Shown here: in pieces, positions 1 to 14,400 of the stretch | Position numbering within the stretch: position 1 is the first letter of the stretch | Layout of the letters: each line of letters starts with the position of its first letter | Origin: Bugula neritina | Lineage: Eukaryota; Bryozoa; Gymnolaemata; Cheilostomatida; Bugulidae | Assembly: GCA_964035545.1 (NCBI GenBank) | Contig: OZ037765.1 | Coordinates: 1,459,001 to 1,523,000 of the forward strand | Direction: 5' to 3' | DNA length: 64,000 nt | The notes under the pieces: generated by a model | Database searches by the model: none | Seen by the model: only the letters and a program-made list of their open reading frames with translations | Told to the model about the DNA's origin: nothing | Program-made: the position numbers and the translations under genes

Positions 1-48
1 TTTTTTTAAATAGTTTATTATGCATTTATTATTGTGGTGGTATTTTAG

Positions 49-329
49 ACCCGTGTCAATGTTTCCTTCAATTTCTGGCAGAGCAGAGAAGGCAAAGCCT
101 CAGCGTAGCATTTCAGCTGCTGTAGGGAGGGTGTACAAACCTACGCTTCAACTAGTTAAAATTGAAAGAGATAACATTCAGCAAATAATACACCCGTATG
201 ACTTTAGCACATGGCAAGCTAGAAAATCCTTAGGTATTAACATTGTAGACGGCACCCATTACTACTGGCCTAGAGCCAAAACGCAGATCTTTAAGATACC
301 GTATTATTCATCATACGTGTGGCATTAGT
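49..329 (+). CDS. Terminal coding exon of an unrecognised gene (5' part outside window)
   Basis: An acceptor (tattttag) ends at base 48. One leftover base precedes an open frame of 93 codons that stops at TAG 327-329. The upstream exons would lie left of the window. The encoded C-terminus is basic and aromatic, with the segments VGRVYKPTLQLVKIERD and GTHYYWPRAKTQIF and the end SSYVWH. It shows no low-complexity character, which suggests real coding sequence. I do not recognise the family; short Tyr/Trp/Pro-rich tails like this occur in small axonemal proteins, but that is only a resemblance. An AATAAA at 603-608 could be its polyadenylation signal. Confidence 0.6.
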
Positions 330-602
330 AATTGTTGCATTTCAAAATGACAGGAAAGCTGGAAATTGAAAATTAGCAATACTTATATTTTTGTAGTTCT
401 ACAGTGTGGCATTGCAGTCTTGTTCTATTTTTATATTTGTAAGCTTTAAAAGCCAACGACTGGATGATTTTATAGCTATTTGTGTCAGTTTATTGTTCCA
501 TATTTTAGACTTACAATTTGCTCAAATATTGTAATTGCTCAATATTATGTAAGGAATTTCAATTCTGTATGTGCAATGTACTCGATGACTGTTTGCTAGC
601 AT

Positions 603-608
603 AATAAA
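603..608 (+). other. Candidate polyadenylation signal AATAAA
   Basis: The AATAAA hexamer lies about 275 bases after the stop codon of the terminal exon at 49-329, in AT-rich sequence. It is the first such hexamer after that stop, so it is a reasonable 3' end, but the motif is common by chance here. Confidence 0.35.
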
Positions 609-1278
609 CTCTTTCACTGCACTAAAACTAATGCTAATAGAGTCAATGACTGAGCAATCAAATTCTAATTCACAAAGAATTGATCCTATAATTAGCTAGT
701 TGCAGTAAATTCTATCATGCTTATTAATAGCTTTTCACCAAATGAATAAACTGAAACATTTTAAACTACGGAATGCAAAGACTAGAACAAATTTTACTAC
801 TAATATTCAGTTCAAGCTGTCTACATGAAGATTGTTTTAGATTTTATCACTGATTTGCTCCTTAAACTTTAGTTTTGAAATAATTTTTTCTGAAAATGTG
901 ATACATTTATTACAATTTGAATTGCTTCTTTTTATATGCAGAAGTTTTCAATAGCTTCATGCTGTTACTTGCCAACAAGATAAGGCAGTACAAGTATGAT
1001 TTACACTGCATGTTCTAAAGCTTTCCTCCTACTGTTGAAATACACAAACTTATGTGGTTAACATTTGCAATAAATAATAAAAATAGATAAACTATAAAAT
1101 GCTGCATGCAATAATTTCAATTAATGTGCCTTAATTGACTAGTTATACAATATACCATAGTATTTTATAACAGTGATGGCCCAATGGTTGCAGGTGGTTG
1201 TTTACCATGACACCTGCTGTGTGTGTCAAACCAATGTTCTGTAGTATGATATTTTGTGTTATATAATACTGAATGTAG

Positions 1279-1459
1279 TCTGAGTAAAGAGCCAGTGCAC
1301 ACAAGATACAAGTTCAATGCTCCAGGCTATCCAATTAGACATAGAAGAGTAGACAACACCTCAGAGGACCAAATCATTCAATTCATGAAACCAGAATATA
1401 AGAATTACAAACTGCCAAAGGAGGACCTGCCACGACGTAGAACCCATGTCAAAGTATAG
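1279..1459 (+). CDS. Second terminal coding exon, unrecognised product
   Basis: An acceptor-like gtag ends at 1278 and is followed by one leftover base and 60 codons ending in TAG. The peptide is hydrophilic and basic (SKEPVHTRYKFNAPGYPIRH, later YKLPKEDLPRRRTHVKV) and unlike AT-rich noise. There is no in-frame ATG upstream before a stop, so it is an exon end rather than a full gene. It has the same entry phase as the exon at 49-329, so the two could be alternative last exons of one gene, or this could end a separate gene. No family was recognised. Confidence 0.45.
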
Positions 1460-2449
1460 ATATGTCAACTACCTGCCATGGATGTCACTTTGTGTACCTG
1501 CTGTGCTGTGTCAGCTATATAAGTTTGGTAGTTTAAGAACTCGCTGCATATATATACATACAAATTCTTCTGAAATATTTATCAATATATTTTTGAAATG
1601 TTTATCAATTTATTTTTGTAAATGGAAATCAGACAGCTTATTTGCTGCATTATACAATTAAAAAGAATGTTATAATTTCTTTTCAAAATATATTTCAAAT
1701 TTATATTAAATATAAAAGCAAAAATAAAACTATCATTCTTAAAAAAAGTATAACTAATTTGTAACGTATTTTAATAATTCAAATTTATGTTACTAATTCA
1801 TATCCATATTGGGGGGGGGGGGTGTATGTTAAAATGGAGATATATAAAGAAATAAAAAGTATATAATAATAATTTGCATGCATAAGCCAATATAGCAACG
1901 CTATATATTCCCCATAAAATTCATTTACTTTAAAATATATACATAGAGAGTAATCTGTAGATCAAGGCATATTACAATGCATAGAGCCACACACCAGCTA
2001 AATTCTATATATTCACCTGACGTAATATAACGAATAAATCTTTTTATAGTTAACAATATACAAACAATCCCACTGACTGCCTTAATTATAATTTGTTACA
2101 AATGCCTTGGCTAAAGTTCCAATATATAGAATATACTGTGTGTTATATACCAGTATATAGCATAATATATAATAACTATATTTACTATGGTATATATGCG
2201 CATTAACCATAAGAATAAGATACAATAGAAAATTAAAAATCATTCTCTATAAGGAATAATTTAAAGTATATTAAAGCAAAAAGAAGAAGAAATATATTTT
2301 TGCAGAAAGAAAAGCTTTAATTAAATGTGAAAGGATGATTTATATAACTGATCTTAATATAAAGGCAGCACCAAAGTAGTGAAGGATTGAATTGTATGCA
2401 GACAGACATCTCTCAGACTACTTTGTGATGTCATAAGACTTTGCGCTCT
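1460..2449. other. Intergenic AT-rich sequence with a G12 run
   Basis: No coding exon was found. The stretch is AT-rich with many TATA-like stretches and holds an isolated run of 12 G at 1811-1822. It separates + strand exons ending at 1459 from the 3' end of the - strand AKAP2-like gene, so the two units converge here. Confidence 0.6.
1811..1822 (+). repeat. G12 homopolymer
   Basis: Twelve consecutive G residues lie in otherwise AT-rich intergenic DNA. It is likely length-polymorphic. Confidence 0.9.
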
Positions 2450-5400
2450 TCACTTAGACTGTTGACGACGTGTTGATTTCAACGCTTCTTCTCTTTCTCT
2501 TGTTATTCTTATATCTCTTTCAATAGGGCTTTCCGTTGCATACCTTCAACATTGAAATTTATCAAATCATACACCAGAGATATAATACATTGCTCTGAAT
2601 AAGTAAAACACTTTTTATTCTCTTGTAGCTGTTGCAATAATCAGTATTTTTTAAAACAAAAAGTCATAAGGTTTTCCCATTCAACTAAGCATAGTCAATT
2701 GCTGTTTATAAAAAGCTATTATTGTGGCAGAGCTATAAGTAAAATGTGAGCAATTTTTCAATGTATATGACTAAATTCATCTCAAACAACATATTTAAAA
2801 TAAGTAATTTAACTTTTAAAACATGGCTTTGATGACTAGTTGTTAAAGCTTACATTGTTTTTATTTTTATTTGCGCCACTTTTAGTGTTAGTTTACAGAT
2901 GCAATGGAGGAGGAATATCTAAATTTAGATGTTCTATTTTCAGGCCAAATATTGATAGCAAAAACTATTGTAAGCAACGCCATAACTACATGCGTTACAA
3001 AAAATATACATGACTAAAATTATGAGGTCACTAAAATTATATTTTTAGGATTTTGGAGTTGTCATGCCTCTGGATAACATTTTGCAGTAGTACAGCCACA
3101 GGTTTACAGATGAATCTAGGGTGAGCAGACTTAGCGTAGCATAGCCTTTGATACATAACAACATTCTCAGGGTTGCTAAATATTCAAATCAATTGTTAGC
3201 TCTTAGTGTAAACCTTATAGGTTTGTAAAAGAAGGGGAGACAAATATAAAACTAGCTACTATTTGCAGGGTAGTTGTTGAGGAAGGCAATATTAAAACAG
3301 GATAGTTTAGAAAGTGCACACAGACAGACAAACTGACACACAGACAGACAGACTGACACAGACAAACAGACTGACACACAGACAGACAGACTGACACACA
3401 TACAGACAGATTGCTACGTGGACAACATTATATATTTACCATGGAGATAAGGCATTCAAAACTACTTGGGGTGACCTGTGAACAACAGTTGTAAATTTTG
3501 AAGAAAATGATACAAGTCAAAATGCAGATACAAAACAAAATTAGACTATTCAGCTAATTGGAAGGTTATTGGGTAATTAATTTGTGGAAAAATACCAGAA
3601 CTGTTTGTAAACAAAAAATAAAGAATTTTTATTATTAGTTTCTAAGTCTTCGTATTTTCCCCCAACATGTGCTTCAAATCATAAACAATCTTCCACTCAC
3701 ATTATTAAATTGTAAAACTTTAATTCTTGTTTATAAATTTATAATATTTGCAAATATTTAAAGAAGGCCGTTTTATTTAAACGAGTTATCAAGTCATAAG
3801 CTTGACAAGCATTTGAGTTGTCTACGAAATGTTTCATAAAAATAAACACTGTGTATAAAGATAATGTCTAAAACATGATTACATTGAATATAAAACAGTG
3901 ATTTAAAATTATATTTCAAAATATTTTAAAACTAATTTTAAGATAATTTAAGATTTCGTTATTAATTCTCCAATGTATTATTATAGAAGCTCTAATAATT
4001 TGAAGAATGACAAGTTTATCTTTATTGTAAAGAAGTCAATAACACTAACACGTGCTGTTTCTGACATATAATTTGAAGCAATTCAGGTAAAATGTTTTAC
4101 AGCACTCATTTTGAATGCACTTGTCTCAGTGTAAAAAGTCTGCAACAATTATCACTTACGTTACACGGTCTGTTGTTTCAAGAGTTTTCTCCTCTTCTGG
4201 TGCTGATTTGTGTAGACTGACATCTTTCAAATTGCTTGAACTACCATCTACAAAAGTTTATACTAACTATTAGGATTTTCTTTCTTACAACACATGCAGT
4301 TGTAGGCTATCAATAAGACATGAATATTGATCATTGCATGTGGCTAATCTTTTGAAGACGAGACAACTAACTGGTCAATGACCTCTAAAAGAATAATGCT
4401 TTTTGTTACTGTTCAAGCTTTAGCAATCAGTTAGAATAATTAGTTTGGTGTCAGTGCCTCTTCGCCAGTATTCAAATATAATTTCTTTTACAACAGATGA
4501 GCATGTGTAGACTATCTTTAAATATTACTCTGTGCTATGATGTACTGTATACACATACAGTCACATGTGTGCAGTTATATGTATTTTTGTAAATGATAGT
4601 GCATAGTAACTACACACCACACACACTACATAATGCCTGTCTTTTTTATCGAGTTAAAAAAACTACATCAATATGAATGATGTCCGGATATTCTACAGCT
4701 AACTGAACACCCTCCCACCTTGGTCTCTGTGCTATCATATTTCTACCAATTTATAACATTCTGTATTACAAGGCAGATAACAGTGTATTTATTTAGTGAC
4801 TACCACAGTTACACCCTTAGCAACTTTACCAGATAAGACTATCTTGTTGCTCTTTACTTTGTGGCGTGATTTACTATTTTAACACTGGAAACTATTTGCG
4901 TGGGTAGACAAGTCATTATTAAATAATTTATAGAATTCTGAGTTTTATGAACTTTTCGCCCACTTCTTTACACCTACCAAATAATCTCCAAGCGCATTAC
5001 ACTACAATGCCAGGCAAGGCAGCAATAGTAGTGTCTGCAGAACTGCATGCAAACACCTAGCAGCATTAAATGGTTTGTATTATATTTTGAAAGAAAAAGC
5101 ACATCTACAATATGCCAACAATGTGGGATGAACATGCAAGATCTAATAAAGTACGAGTATATAAAGCTATGGCTTGCTGCAGTAGTTTTACAGACCTTAC
5201 GGTAAATTAAATTCCGTTTATAAAATCATGTAAATGTTATCTGTAGGTTTTATTATAGGGCGCCAGAGGTTTTTAGTGGGTACCAACCTAGCTTGTACCA
5301 TCACCTGTATGATTTAGATTTTAGGTATAACCAGTAACATTTTCTACTTGTTATTGGTTAACCAGTCTTAGTTACTTAAATTTAAAGAATTAGCACCTAT

Positions 5401-8400
5401 TGTATTTCAAACGGAATGAGAAATAAAATTGAAACTTACTTTGAACATTATGATGAGTTCCATTGACAACTATGGGTGCATAGGCGGGCGTAGTAGTACC
5501 CTGTTTATTGTTAGCAGGAGGAGAGCTAAGGCTACTTTTGGCCAATTCCCTTTGAATATGTAAATCTTTCTCCCTCTCTTGCTGTTGTTTTATCTCTAGG
5601 TCGATGATGCTTTCTTTTCTGGTAAACTTGTTCACAGGGTTGGATTTCTGCTGGCCACCTGACTACAGAGAGAAGATAATTTCAATGGACAAACTCCTAA
5701 AATTATGAATGCATTAGATTTAAACAAAGGATTAAAATATTGTTTACATCCTTTGATTTATAAACATGGTAAAAAGGGAGTATAGTTAAAAAAAGTACTT
5801 TATACATATTTGATGACTTTCTTCTGTTGAACCACAATAAGATAATTTTCTTTTGATTGTCAAATGTTCTTTCAAATTGTATTGACTTTTGAATTTAAGG
5901 TTTATTCAAAATTGAAATATAGTCACACAGTCTGCCAGTCAGCAATTTGACAGCAAAGTCAGCAGAAAATCCTCTATACTTGATTACACATCATCAAGTC
6001 TACATTGGCGTTGTGTTGTACATGAAGCAAGTTTTAGAAAAAAACAGTTTAAAGTCTATAAATTGTTTAGCAAATGTTAGTCAAACATCTTCAACAAGTT
6101 TTACAGCAAATATTTGAATTTGAAGTATAAACAAATAACACTTGAATTCAGGTTTATTTCAGCTAATAGTAGCACGTAGTACTTGCAGCATTGTCTATAT
6201 AAATAGTACACTGGTAGTGTATGAATACTCACAGCGCTTAATAGGCTTTTATCGTGATAAATGATTTTAATGAAAGAAAAGTTTCTTTATTGCAAAATTT
6301 GTCTACACAATAACTAGATTATATAATTTATACTACAATAATATACCTGCGAGCATTAAACTGTTTAACACAGACTAACTAAGACACACTCACCATGTTG
6401 AAGGAACTCAGACTGGTCTATAAACACATAACGCACAGTTGGTGCTGTATGCAGATATTATCAATGTCTCAATCATACAGATTGGGATAGTGATAATACA
6501 GGACAAAATGCTATACTACATTACATCATAGAATATTACTACACTACTCATATTAGACATGCACTGTCTTACATTATCTGATAACCTTGGCATACTAGTG
6601 TAGATTGCTGTCTGATACAGCAGTAGCAGTGCTGCGTGAGTCACCATGATTCTGTTTGTTTAAGATGAGTAACCAATGATGCACAATGATGCACAATGAT
6701 GCCACAGCAGTAGCTATCGAGATTAGTCGGTGTAGTATTGTAACAATTGTTACAAAGATGAGAGCAAATGATCAGCTTGGTAAACTTTGACAAAATTGAG
6801 AAACATATTATAAATGAATATATATATGTAATAAGTTGTAATAAGTAATGCATGAATTAAATGCATTGTACATGCAGTTTTTGCACTGATTCAGCTTCTG
6901 CATTCAATTTTGTCTGTTTGCTTAAAGTTTCAATTGGCATCCCAATTTTCAAAATCCCAAATGAAGGCTCATTGTCAAAATATGAAAAGGTTACATAATT
7001 CAGCATACTACAGAGTTTTATGGCATCAGTAGCAATAAATCTAGCACTATAATGATAGAGATACTGCTACACAAGGTGCTGGCTTTGTACACTGAAAATG
7101 CTTTATAATATTGAGCTGTATGAATGGAAAAAAGCAGAAGAGAATGGCTGAAACTTAGTTGCTCTGACTGCCTGTTATTTTTACTATATAGCCTTAAGAT
7201 CTACAGCTGTTATTACAGTTTAAAGGCTATTTTGATGGTCCCAACCCTTTTGTATCAAGTCACTCAGAGGAAATCTAAAACAAACTCACACTAACATTCT
7301 TAGAGAATTGTTCAGTTTTGGATCCGTTGAGCTTATTGATGTGTTTAGGAAAAACTGGAGTGTATTGTATGGAACCAAGGCTATCATCTCCTCCCAGCTC
7401 TAAAAGATAACCAGTTCATCATATAGATCAGATTGAAATACATGGAGCTAAAGCTACAAATGTAAAGTGTATTCTATCCTAAAATTAACCCTAACCGACT
7501 GTAAGATTATACCTTTACAAACAACCCACTGTATGACAATACTTATAATGCCTACTATATTGTCTGCTGCAGCTACTTGTGAACATATATAATTGGCAGC
7601 ACAAGTTGAAGGCTGCATTCAGTCTTTTCTGTTGCACAAGTATATTTTATATAAATATTTACTTTAATAAATAGTTTGACAGAGAATAGCGATGAATATT
7701 TACTGAATGAGAATATAACTGAGTTAGCTTTCAACTCTTTTCTTTTTCAACTGAAAGTTATAAAGTTCTTTTCTCAACATAACTTTTGGTCTCAAATCCA
7801 GGGTGTATTGACTGCACCTTTGCAGCTGCACATCTAAGCTAATATTACTTTTATCAAGTAATTTAGGTAAACAGATTTCAAAGATATGGGAGATATCAGT
7901 TTGTTGGAACACAGCGATAGATGTATAATTTAGCCACAGTAATGAAAAGAATTTCAGTAGCTTAAGTTCATAAATTTGGTTTGGGGCGCCAGGTCAAATT
8001 CTCAGGGAACATGAGTTATTCTAGGCTACATTTTCTGTCTAGAACATCAATTTCTCCATATCTTACCTATCTTGGTAAACCCTAATAACATATGCATACG
8101 TTATCCAAGTGCAAACTCTCATACCTAAACTAATATTTATAAGGTAGCTCAATACATGTATAGACAGTTTCATAGATTGTGAAGTACACTGCAGTGCCTG
8201 TTGAAAGGATTAGCTGCACGCAGTACAGGCCTGTGGTTGCAGTACTATAATATTGAATAGTTATTAAGTTATAATAGTTCTATTTATTGACTGCATTTAC
8301 TTATAAAGGTTGCAGTTATAATAAACAGCAAGTTTCTTAAAGTAATTATCATAAAAGAGGTTAGGAAATCACTTGATTTAATGGATAAAGCCAAACCCAA

Positions 8401-11400
8401 AAGCACACATTTGGCATATCGCAGTTAGCTAGCCATATTCCTAATATATTTAGTATTAGAAACTGCAAATCAGCAGGCATTGAGTGTGACTATCATGTTT
8501 CTTGCTGATAAATTAAAATATGTCTTTCAAATAACAATTTTATTTCTATTTTTTGAGCCGACTTAGACCAAAACTGATTATATTAAGTAAAATATAATAA
8601 TTTATTAACTATACTCACAACCCAGTAAACATTATTAGTGAAAGTACAACCTCTACAATCATTTTTTATGATTCAGTTATAAAAATATATCATTTAATTA
8701 ATTACAATAAAATCCTTACTAACAAATCTCCTAGTTTGTCTAAACTGAAAGCCTATAACTAACTTGACTTAAAAACCATACAGATAGTTATATTAAGATT
8801 GCCAGGTTCATTGTAAACCTGCTTATCATTTTCAACGTAAATTTCTTGACAACTTATAAATGAATTCATGAGTTTCAGCTACAAAATATTAGTTATAAAG
8901 GCAGGGTGCATCGAGTTAGTCAGCTTATAAGTTGCAACCTTGTGTAAAATAAAAGTCGAATAAATATGTATGAGTTATTAGGATAAATTTTTGGTGTTGA
9001 AATCTGCTAAGATTTGAAACAAATATTATGATTTACTCAAATCTTTAGACAAATATAAACATTGGAAGTAGATACAGCTGCGAAGAGATTTGCAAATTCA
9101 TGCTTTCCAGATGAGAAAAATTTCAAACGACTTTTTCAAAGTGAGCACATGACAAGTTCAGATTTATGATTTCTAACCAGCCATCAATTTGGTGACGTCT
9201 TAAAGATATAGTAACTTATGAGATAATACCTGAGCTACTGTATAAGTTATCTGTAACTGATGAAGAAGGGGAGGGCGCAGATGAAGCTACACTCGATGCT
9301 GTCGAGTGTAAAGTCAGCGATATTTCCTTTGGCAAAAGCTCCGGTGAGCAAAGTCTATTCAATTTGTCAAAATTTATTTCAACTCCAGTTTGAGTGCAAA
9401 TAACAGCATCACTAATCCACTCGGGTTCCGTGGAGAAAGTGTATTCTACTATAGGCGCTGCCGTTTCAACAGACATTGCTGACTTAGAGAGCAGTCTACG
9501 ACTTACAGACATGATGCTGATAGATATACGAGACAGAAGAGGAGCGTGCAGTGAAAGTGGCAGCTACACTTGATGCAGACGTCACAACTTATCAGTGTGT
9601 ATGAATAGTTGACAATTTAAGTAGAGACTGTATGCTTAATGTAAACATTATAAACTAGATATTGATATTCACCCTGTAGCCTGAATACAAAGGCTATATT
9701 ATAGCATTAGCATAGTAACACCGTGCTGTATAAAATACACAGCTACATTGCTGCTACAGCTTTAAAAATAACACAGCAGTGTCAACTACAGTTGCTAAGA
9801 ATTTGAGCGATAAGAAATATTTTAATAACTGAGTTGTACAATAAATATAGTAATAAGAAAGTATGATTATAAGGTTAGTATAAGCTTTGATTAATATCAA
9901 GGTTACCAGACTACAACTTCTATAGCATTATAGTATATTATATATATGACGAGAATATAGGATGTCGTGCACAGCTTAAGCTTTTAATTTGTGAATCTAA
10001 AATTTGGCTATGCATCAGGCAAATAGACACACAAACAGACATGCAGACAGACACACAGACAGACATACAGACATACAGACAGACACACAGACAGACATGC
10101 AAATAAATTGTCATGCTATTATTTGTTAAAAAATAGTGCTATACAGGAACTTGTTATTTTACATCTACCAACATTCATATACACCAACAAGTAAACATTT
10201 AGAAATTAACAGTAAACTCAGTTTATGGCAAGAAAAACTATTAGCACTTGTTAGTGAAACTATTGAAACTGTGGCAGGAGTTATTGTGTTTTGTTTTATA
10301 ACTTATTAAACATGAATTATACTTATGCATTAAATACAATTCTAATTCTTACTTAATAATATTTTAATACTATGGTAATATAATCACACAGGCTAAATGG
10401 AAGACTATGTTATATAATGCTATGCATTAGGTTATAAATATTGCTAATTACAATGTAGCAGCTCATCCTGTCTAATTTCCTGTTTGTTATTATGAATAAA
10501 AAATATAATATTATGCTCTGTATACTACTAAAAGATAAGCATAGCTAGTCTACTACTATAGCATTTAGGTTTATTGTCCACACTAGTCTACCCATGCATC
10601 TCTTACTTGCAAGCACTTGCAAGTACTTGTCCCTAGTCTAGTCAGTGCCACTCTTGGCAGCATATGCACATCAAGTGTTGCCTTAAAGATTATATAACTA
10701 CAGCTAATATTGATCAATCTTGATATTTGTCTAAATGTAAGTATTTTAATTATTCATTTGGTGTTTGCACTACAAATAGAAACACTTAAAATCATGGGCA
10801 CACAACTTCTTTATAAGTAGTTGCTAACAACAATTAACAAGTTGAGCTGTGAAATAAGTTGAATTAGACTGTAAGTTATATTTATCCAATAAATAGCAAG
10901 ACTCTGTCTACGTTCTGGGCAGACAACTCATAATGTAGTTATCTAGTAAGACAAAGAATTTCATAAAGATCAGGTTTTTTGTGCACACAACCTTTGATGA
11001 TGCTATATACGCAATACGCTACTGATTCACACCAGGCAAATAAATGTGTATTGCCTCTGTCTGTTACATGGCTAAAAGGTGCCGGCATTTTGATCAAATT
11101 CTTATCAAAGCTAAAGCTATATTGGCTACAGTTTTCAAAACTGCATTGGTTAATAAAAACTAAGTAAATCATTTACAGCTAAATTTGTAGAATACTTTGA
11201 ATCTTGTTTTACTGCATATTTGTTTCCTATTTATATTTACAGTAAATAAAACAATAATAACTTTAAGTAGAGATCTTGTTTCCTGTTGCTACATGGATGT
11301 TGTTATATAAAATCTGTATACTAATATACCTTTAGCTTTCTGCTCCATCAACTGTTTTGTCAATTTCTTAGCTGAAGATACTACAGTAGCATATATGTCT

Positions 11401-14400
11401 GGGGAGGGGGGAGGCTCATTATACAACTTTTGCATCTCCCTTCTCTTCACCTATAATACAAATTACATTTGTTGGCTATACTGGAAAAGAAAGTATTGTA
11501 GCATTTTTATACATAAATACAAAAACTTAAAAGTATATTTAAGCACAATAATTCAATATAGTGCAATATCAAACAAAATTTTATAATTTAGAACATTGAA
11601 AAACATAAAAAATAACACAGCACAAGAAATAGTATACTGCAATGTGATGCCGTGTATACTAAATTACTAAACACAAGTTGAATAAACATGTTTAAATTAC
11701 ATATATATTTAAACTGCTGCTGAAAAGACCATAAGAATTTATGGCACACTTAAAAAATTGTTTGAAACAGCTTTTACTGAGTGCTTTATTCGCATAGTGT
11801 TTATATGTAAATTCATTGATTCACTATTAACATTTCCCATGATTGCCTTACACTATGCATGCATGGGGAGTCAATAAAATTGTTTTGGAAATTTCATGCC
11901 ACCACTATTACAGCTATTGGCTAGCAGATTACATTTTAGAAATGATATAGTAATAGCTTTATTGTTTAAAATAACAAGCTAACTGTCTCACTCAAAAATC
12001 ACATGATATTATTTTGAATTATTATGGTAATAATAGGACTATAGAGAAGCTGGCACAGCCAAGACAAAACATGCTACACTGTGAAACTTATAGGGACTAG
12101 AAGCAAGACTACAAATATCAACACATAAGCAGCAGAACCGGCAGCTGATGTAATACTCCTGCATGTCAGCAATAGAAATAATAAAATATATTAGCATTAA
12201 CTCCAACACCACATGATGTGCAAAGCAAGTAGCAAGGGATGATAATTACCAAATCAATGAAACACAGCTGAAAAATATACAATATGGTAATTTACTTTAA
12301 AAATGAAATAATTATGAATGACATAACAAAGCCATATGTAAGACCTTCAAATATTTTCTGCTTGCAATATCTACAACAAGTCATAGAGTTTAAGTATAGG
12401 TCCAACCTTCATGACGTTTATGAGTCGTCTACTCTCAACTACTGCATGCTTCACTGCCTCGTTCACACAAACAGCAACTTCCTGTTTAACATCCACTGAG
12501 TCATGCTAAAAAATTAATAAAATCTTTCAAATGCTCCAATAACTTTCCCAAAATTATGCTACATTGTTGGCATAAACTACTGCACAATAAAAATGAATTT
12601 ACAATATTACAAAATAAATACACAGAGATTTGTATTTTGATATCAAATCACTAGATTTTTAGATAGCTACATACAGAAGGTTCTGGAGCAACAGGAAGTG
12701 ACGGTTTCTCAGTCTTCTGAGTTGCAGACGTCATGCTTAATGTTTCATCATTCTGCTAATTATAGAAAATAATTTAAAGAAAAAGTTTAGAATGGGCGAA
12801 CAATTATAGCCTATATTAAACTATCTTTAGTCTAGAGTTTGTAATTTCTAATCTATTTTCAGTGCCGTCATGCAATGAGCTAGCAACAGTGCTCTACTAA
12901 TTTATCGAATACCAGGTAAAAACACATGCATTTAATTTTATAAACTGAAAAGTTAGTAAAATGAGATCGAAAAGTTGGCAATACTTTTATAACATTTTGA
13001 AGATATATGAAGTCACTTTTTTATGACCAACTTTAACAACTCATAACAATATTTTAACTTCAAGTTAGCGCAAGGCATTGAGATACCATGTGATTTCTGC
13101 AATTTATTGTAATAATTGTACTTTACAGATCATAGCTATACTTCTTTTTAATTATATAATGTAGTTGATTTATAGATTAATATCTTTCTAAATATAATAA
13201 TAACCTGCTGACATAAAAGCGCTTCGTTATTTTCAAGCACTTCTGAGAACTCCTGCTTTGAATTATCAACATCACCCAAGTTAAAATTTGCAGCATATGT
13301 CGGGTATTTCTGATAGTAAGGGGTAAACTTAATTGGGCAAATTACAGCATCCGTAACAACTTTGAAGGGGGCGGGACCTAGTCTGGGCCTGCTGAATGCC
13401 AATTGGTTGGTTACATTGTTCCTAGAGTTGTCTTTTCCAGTACTTTTAAGATCTTTATCTATCAATGGGGTCATCACAGTTTCATCGGTGGCAGCCATTG
13501 ATTGGCTATCATCTTCACTACTGACAGGTGTTGTCTCCTGATTGGCCAGAACATTGCTGACGTCTGCAGAAGAGGTAGTTCCATCCAGAGAGTCAAGGTC
13601 AGAGTTGGAGTTGCTTTTTTCTCGACAGGAAAGGCTTCCCCCAGAAAATGAGTCATCACTCATTAGGGAACTTTTATTAGCAATTAGACTGTGATTTATC
13701 AAAGATAGTCTTTCTTCTGAAGAAAGGAATTCTTCTGGGACTGAGGCTAGGCTGTTGAATGAGTATTGTAGGTAGTCAACAGAGTCAGACATGTAGTCTG
13801 GTTCTGTTGACTTTATGGTCACTGAAGGAGGGAAGGTGAAGCAGCTCCCGGTATTCTCTTTCAGTGTCACACGAGGATCTAAGTCTAGGAAAGGCGAAGT
13901 ATGGTGAAAATAATAAACAGTTCAAAAATGAAAGCTAAACTATATAATTTTTCAAAAGAAACACTCAATATCAAAATTGTGTTGGCAAAAAGCAATTTGA
14001 ACAAAAAGCTACAAACAATATATGTGAAAAATGAGTTAGTATGAGTTATCATGCCACTTTTAATTACTAAAAAGAATTTTCTAGAATATTAGGCTACATA
14101 TAATAAGAGTAAGGTGTGAATTATTAGGCTATATAATTAAGTGGGCTGGAAGATATGAATTGATGAGTTCGCAGTGCAACTGAATCTCCATCACTCACCA
14201 AAAGAGCAAGTCTCGACCTCTGGCAGCATATTATCCGGCAGCATATCATCAAAGTTGATCAGCGGACCATAAGTTAGTGATGTATCGGAGGCGCGCGGAG
14301 TAGTGAGTGGAAGAGAGTCAGCAGTATTGTAGTGTGTGTAGGACTCTTCCATCATACTTTTATCTACCTGTGGTTTAGTAGAATATATAATTAATAACTT

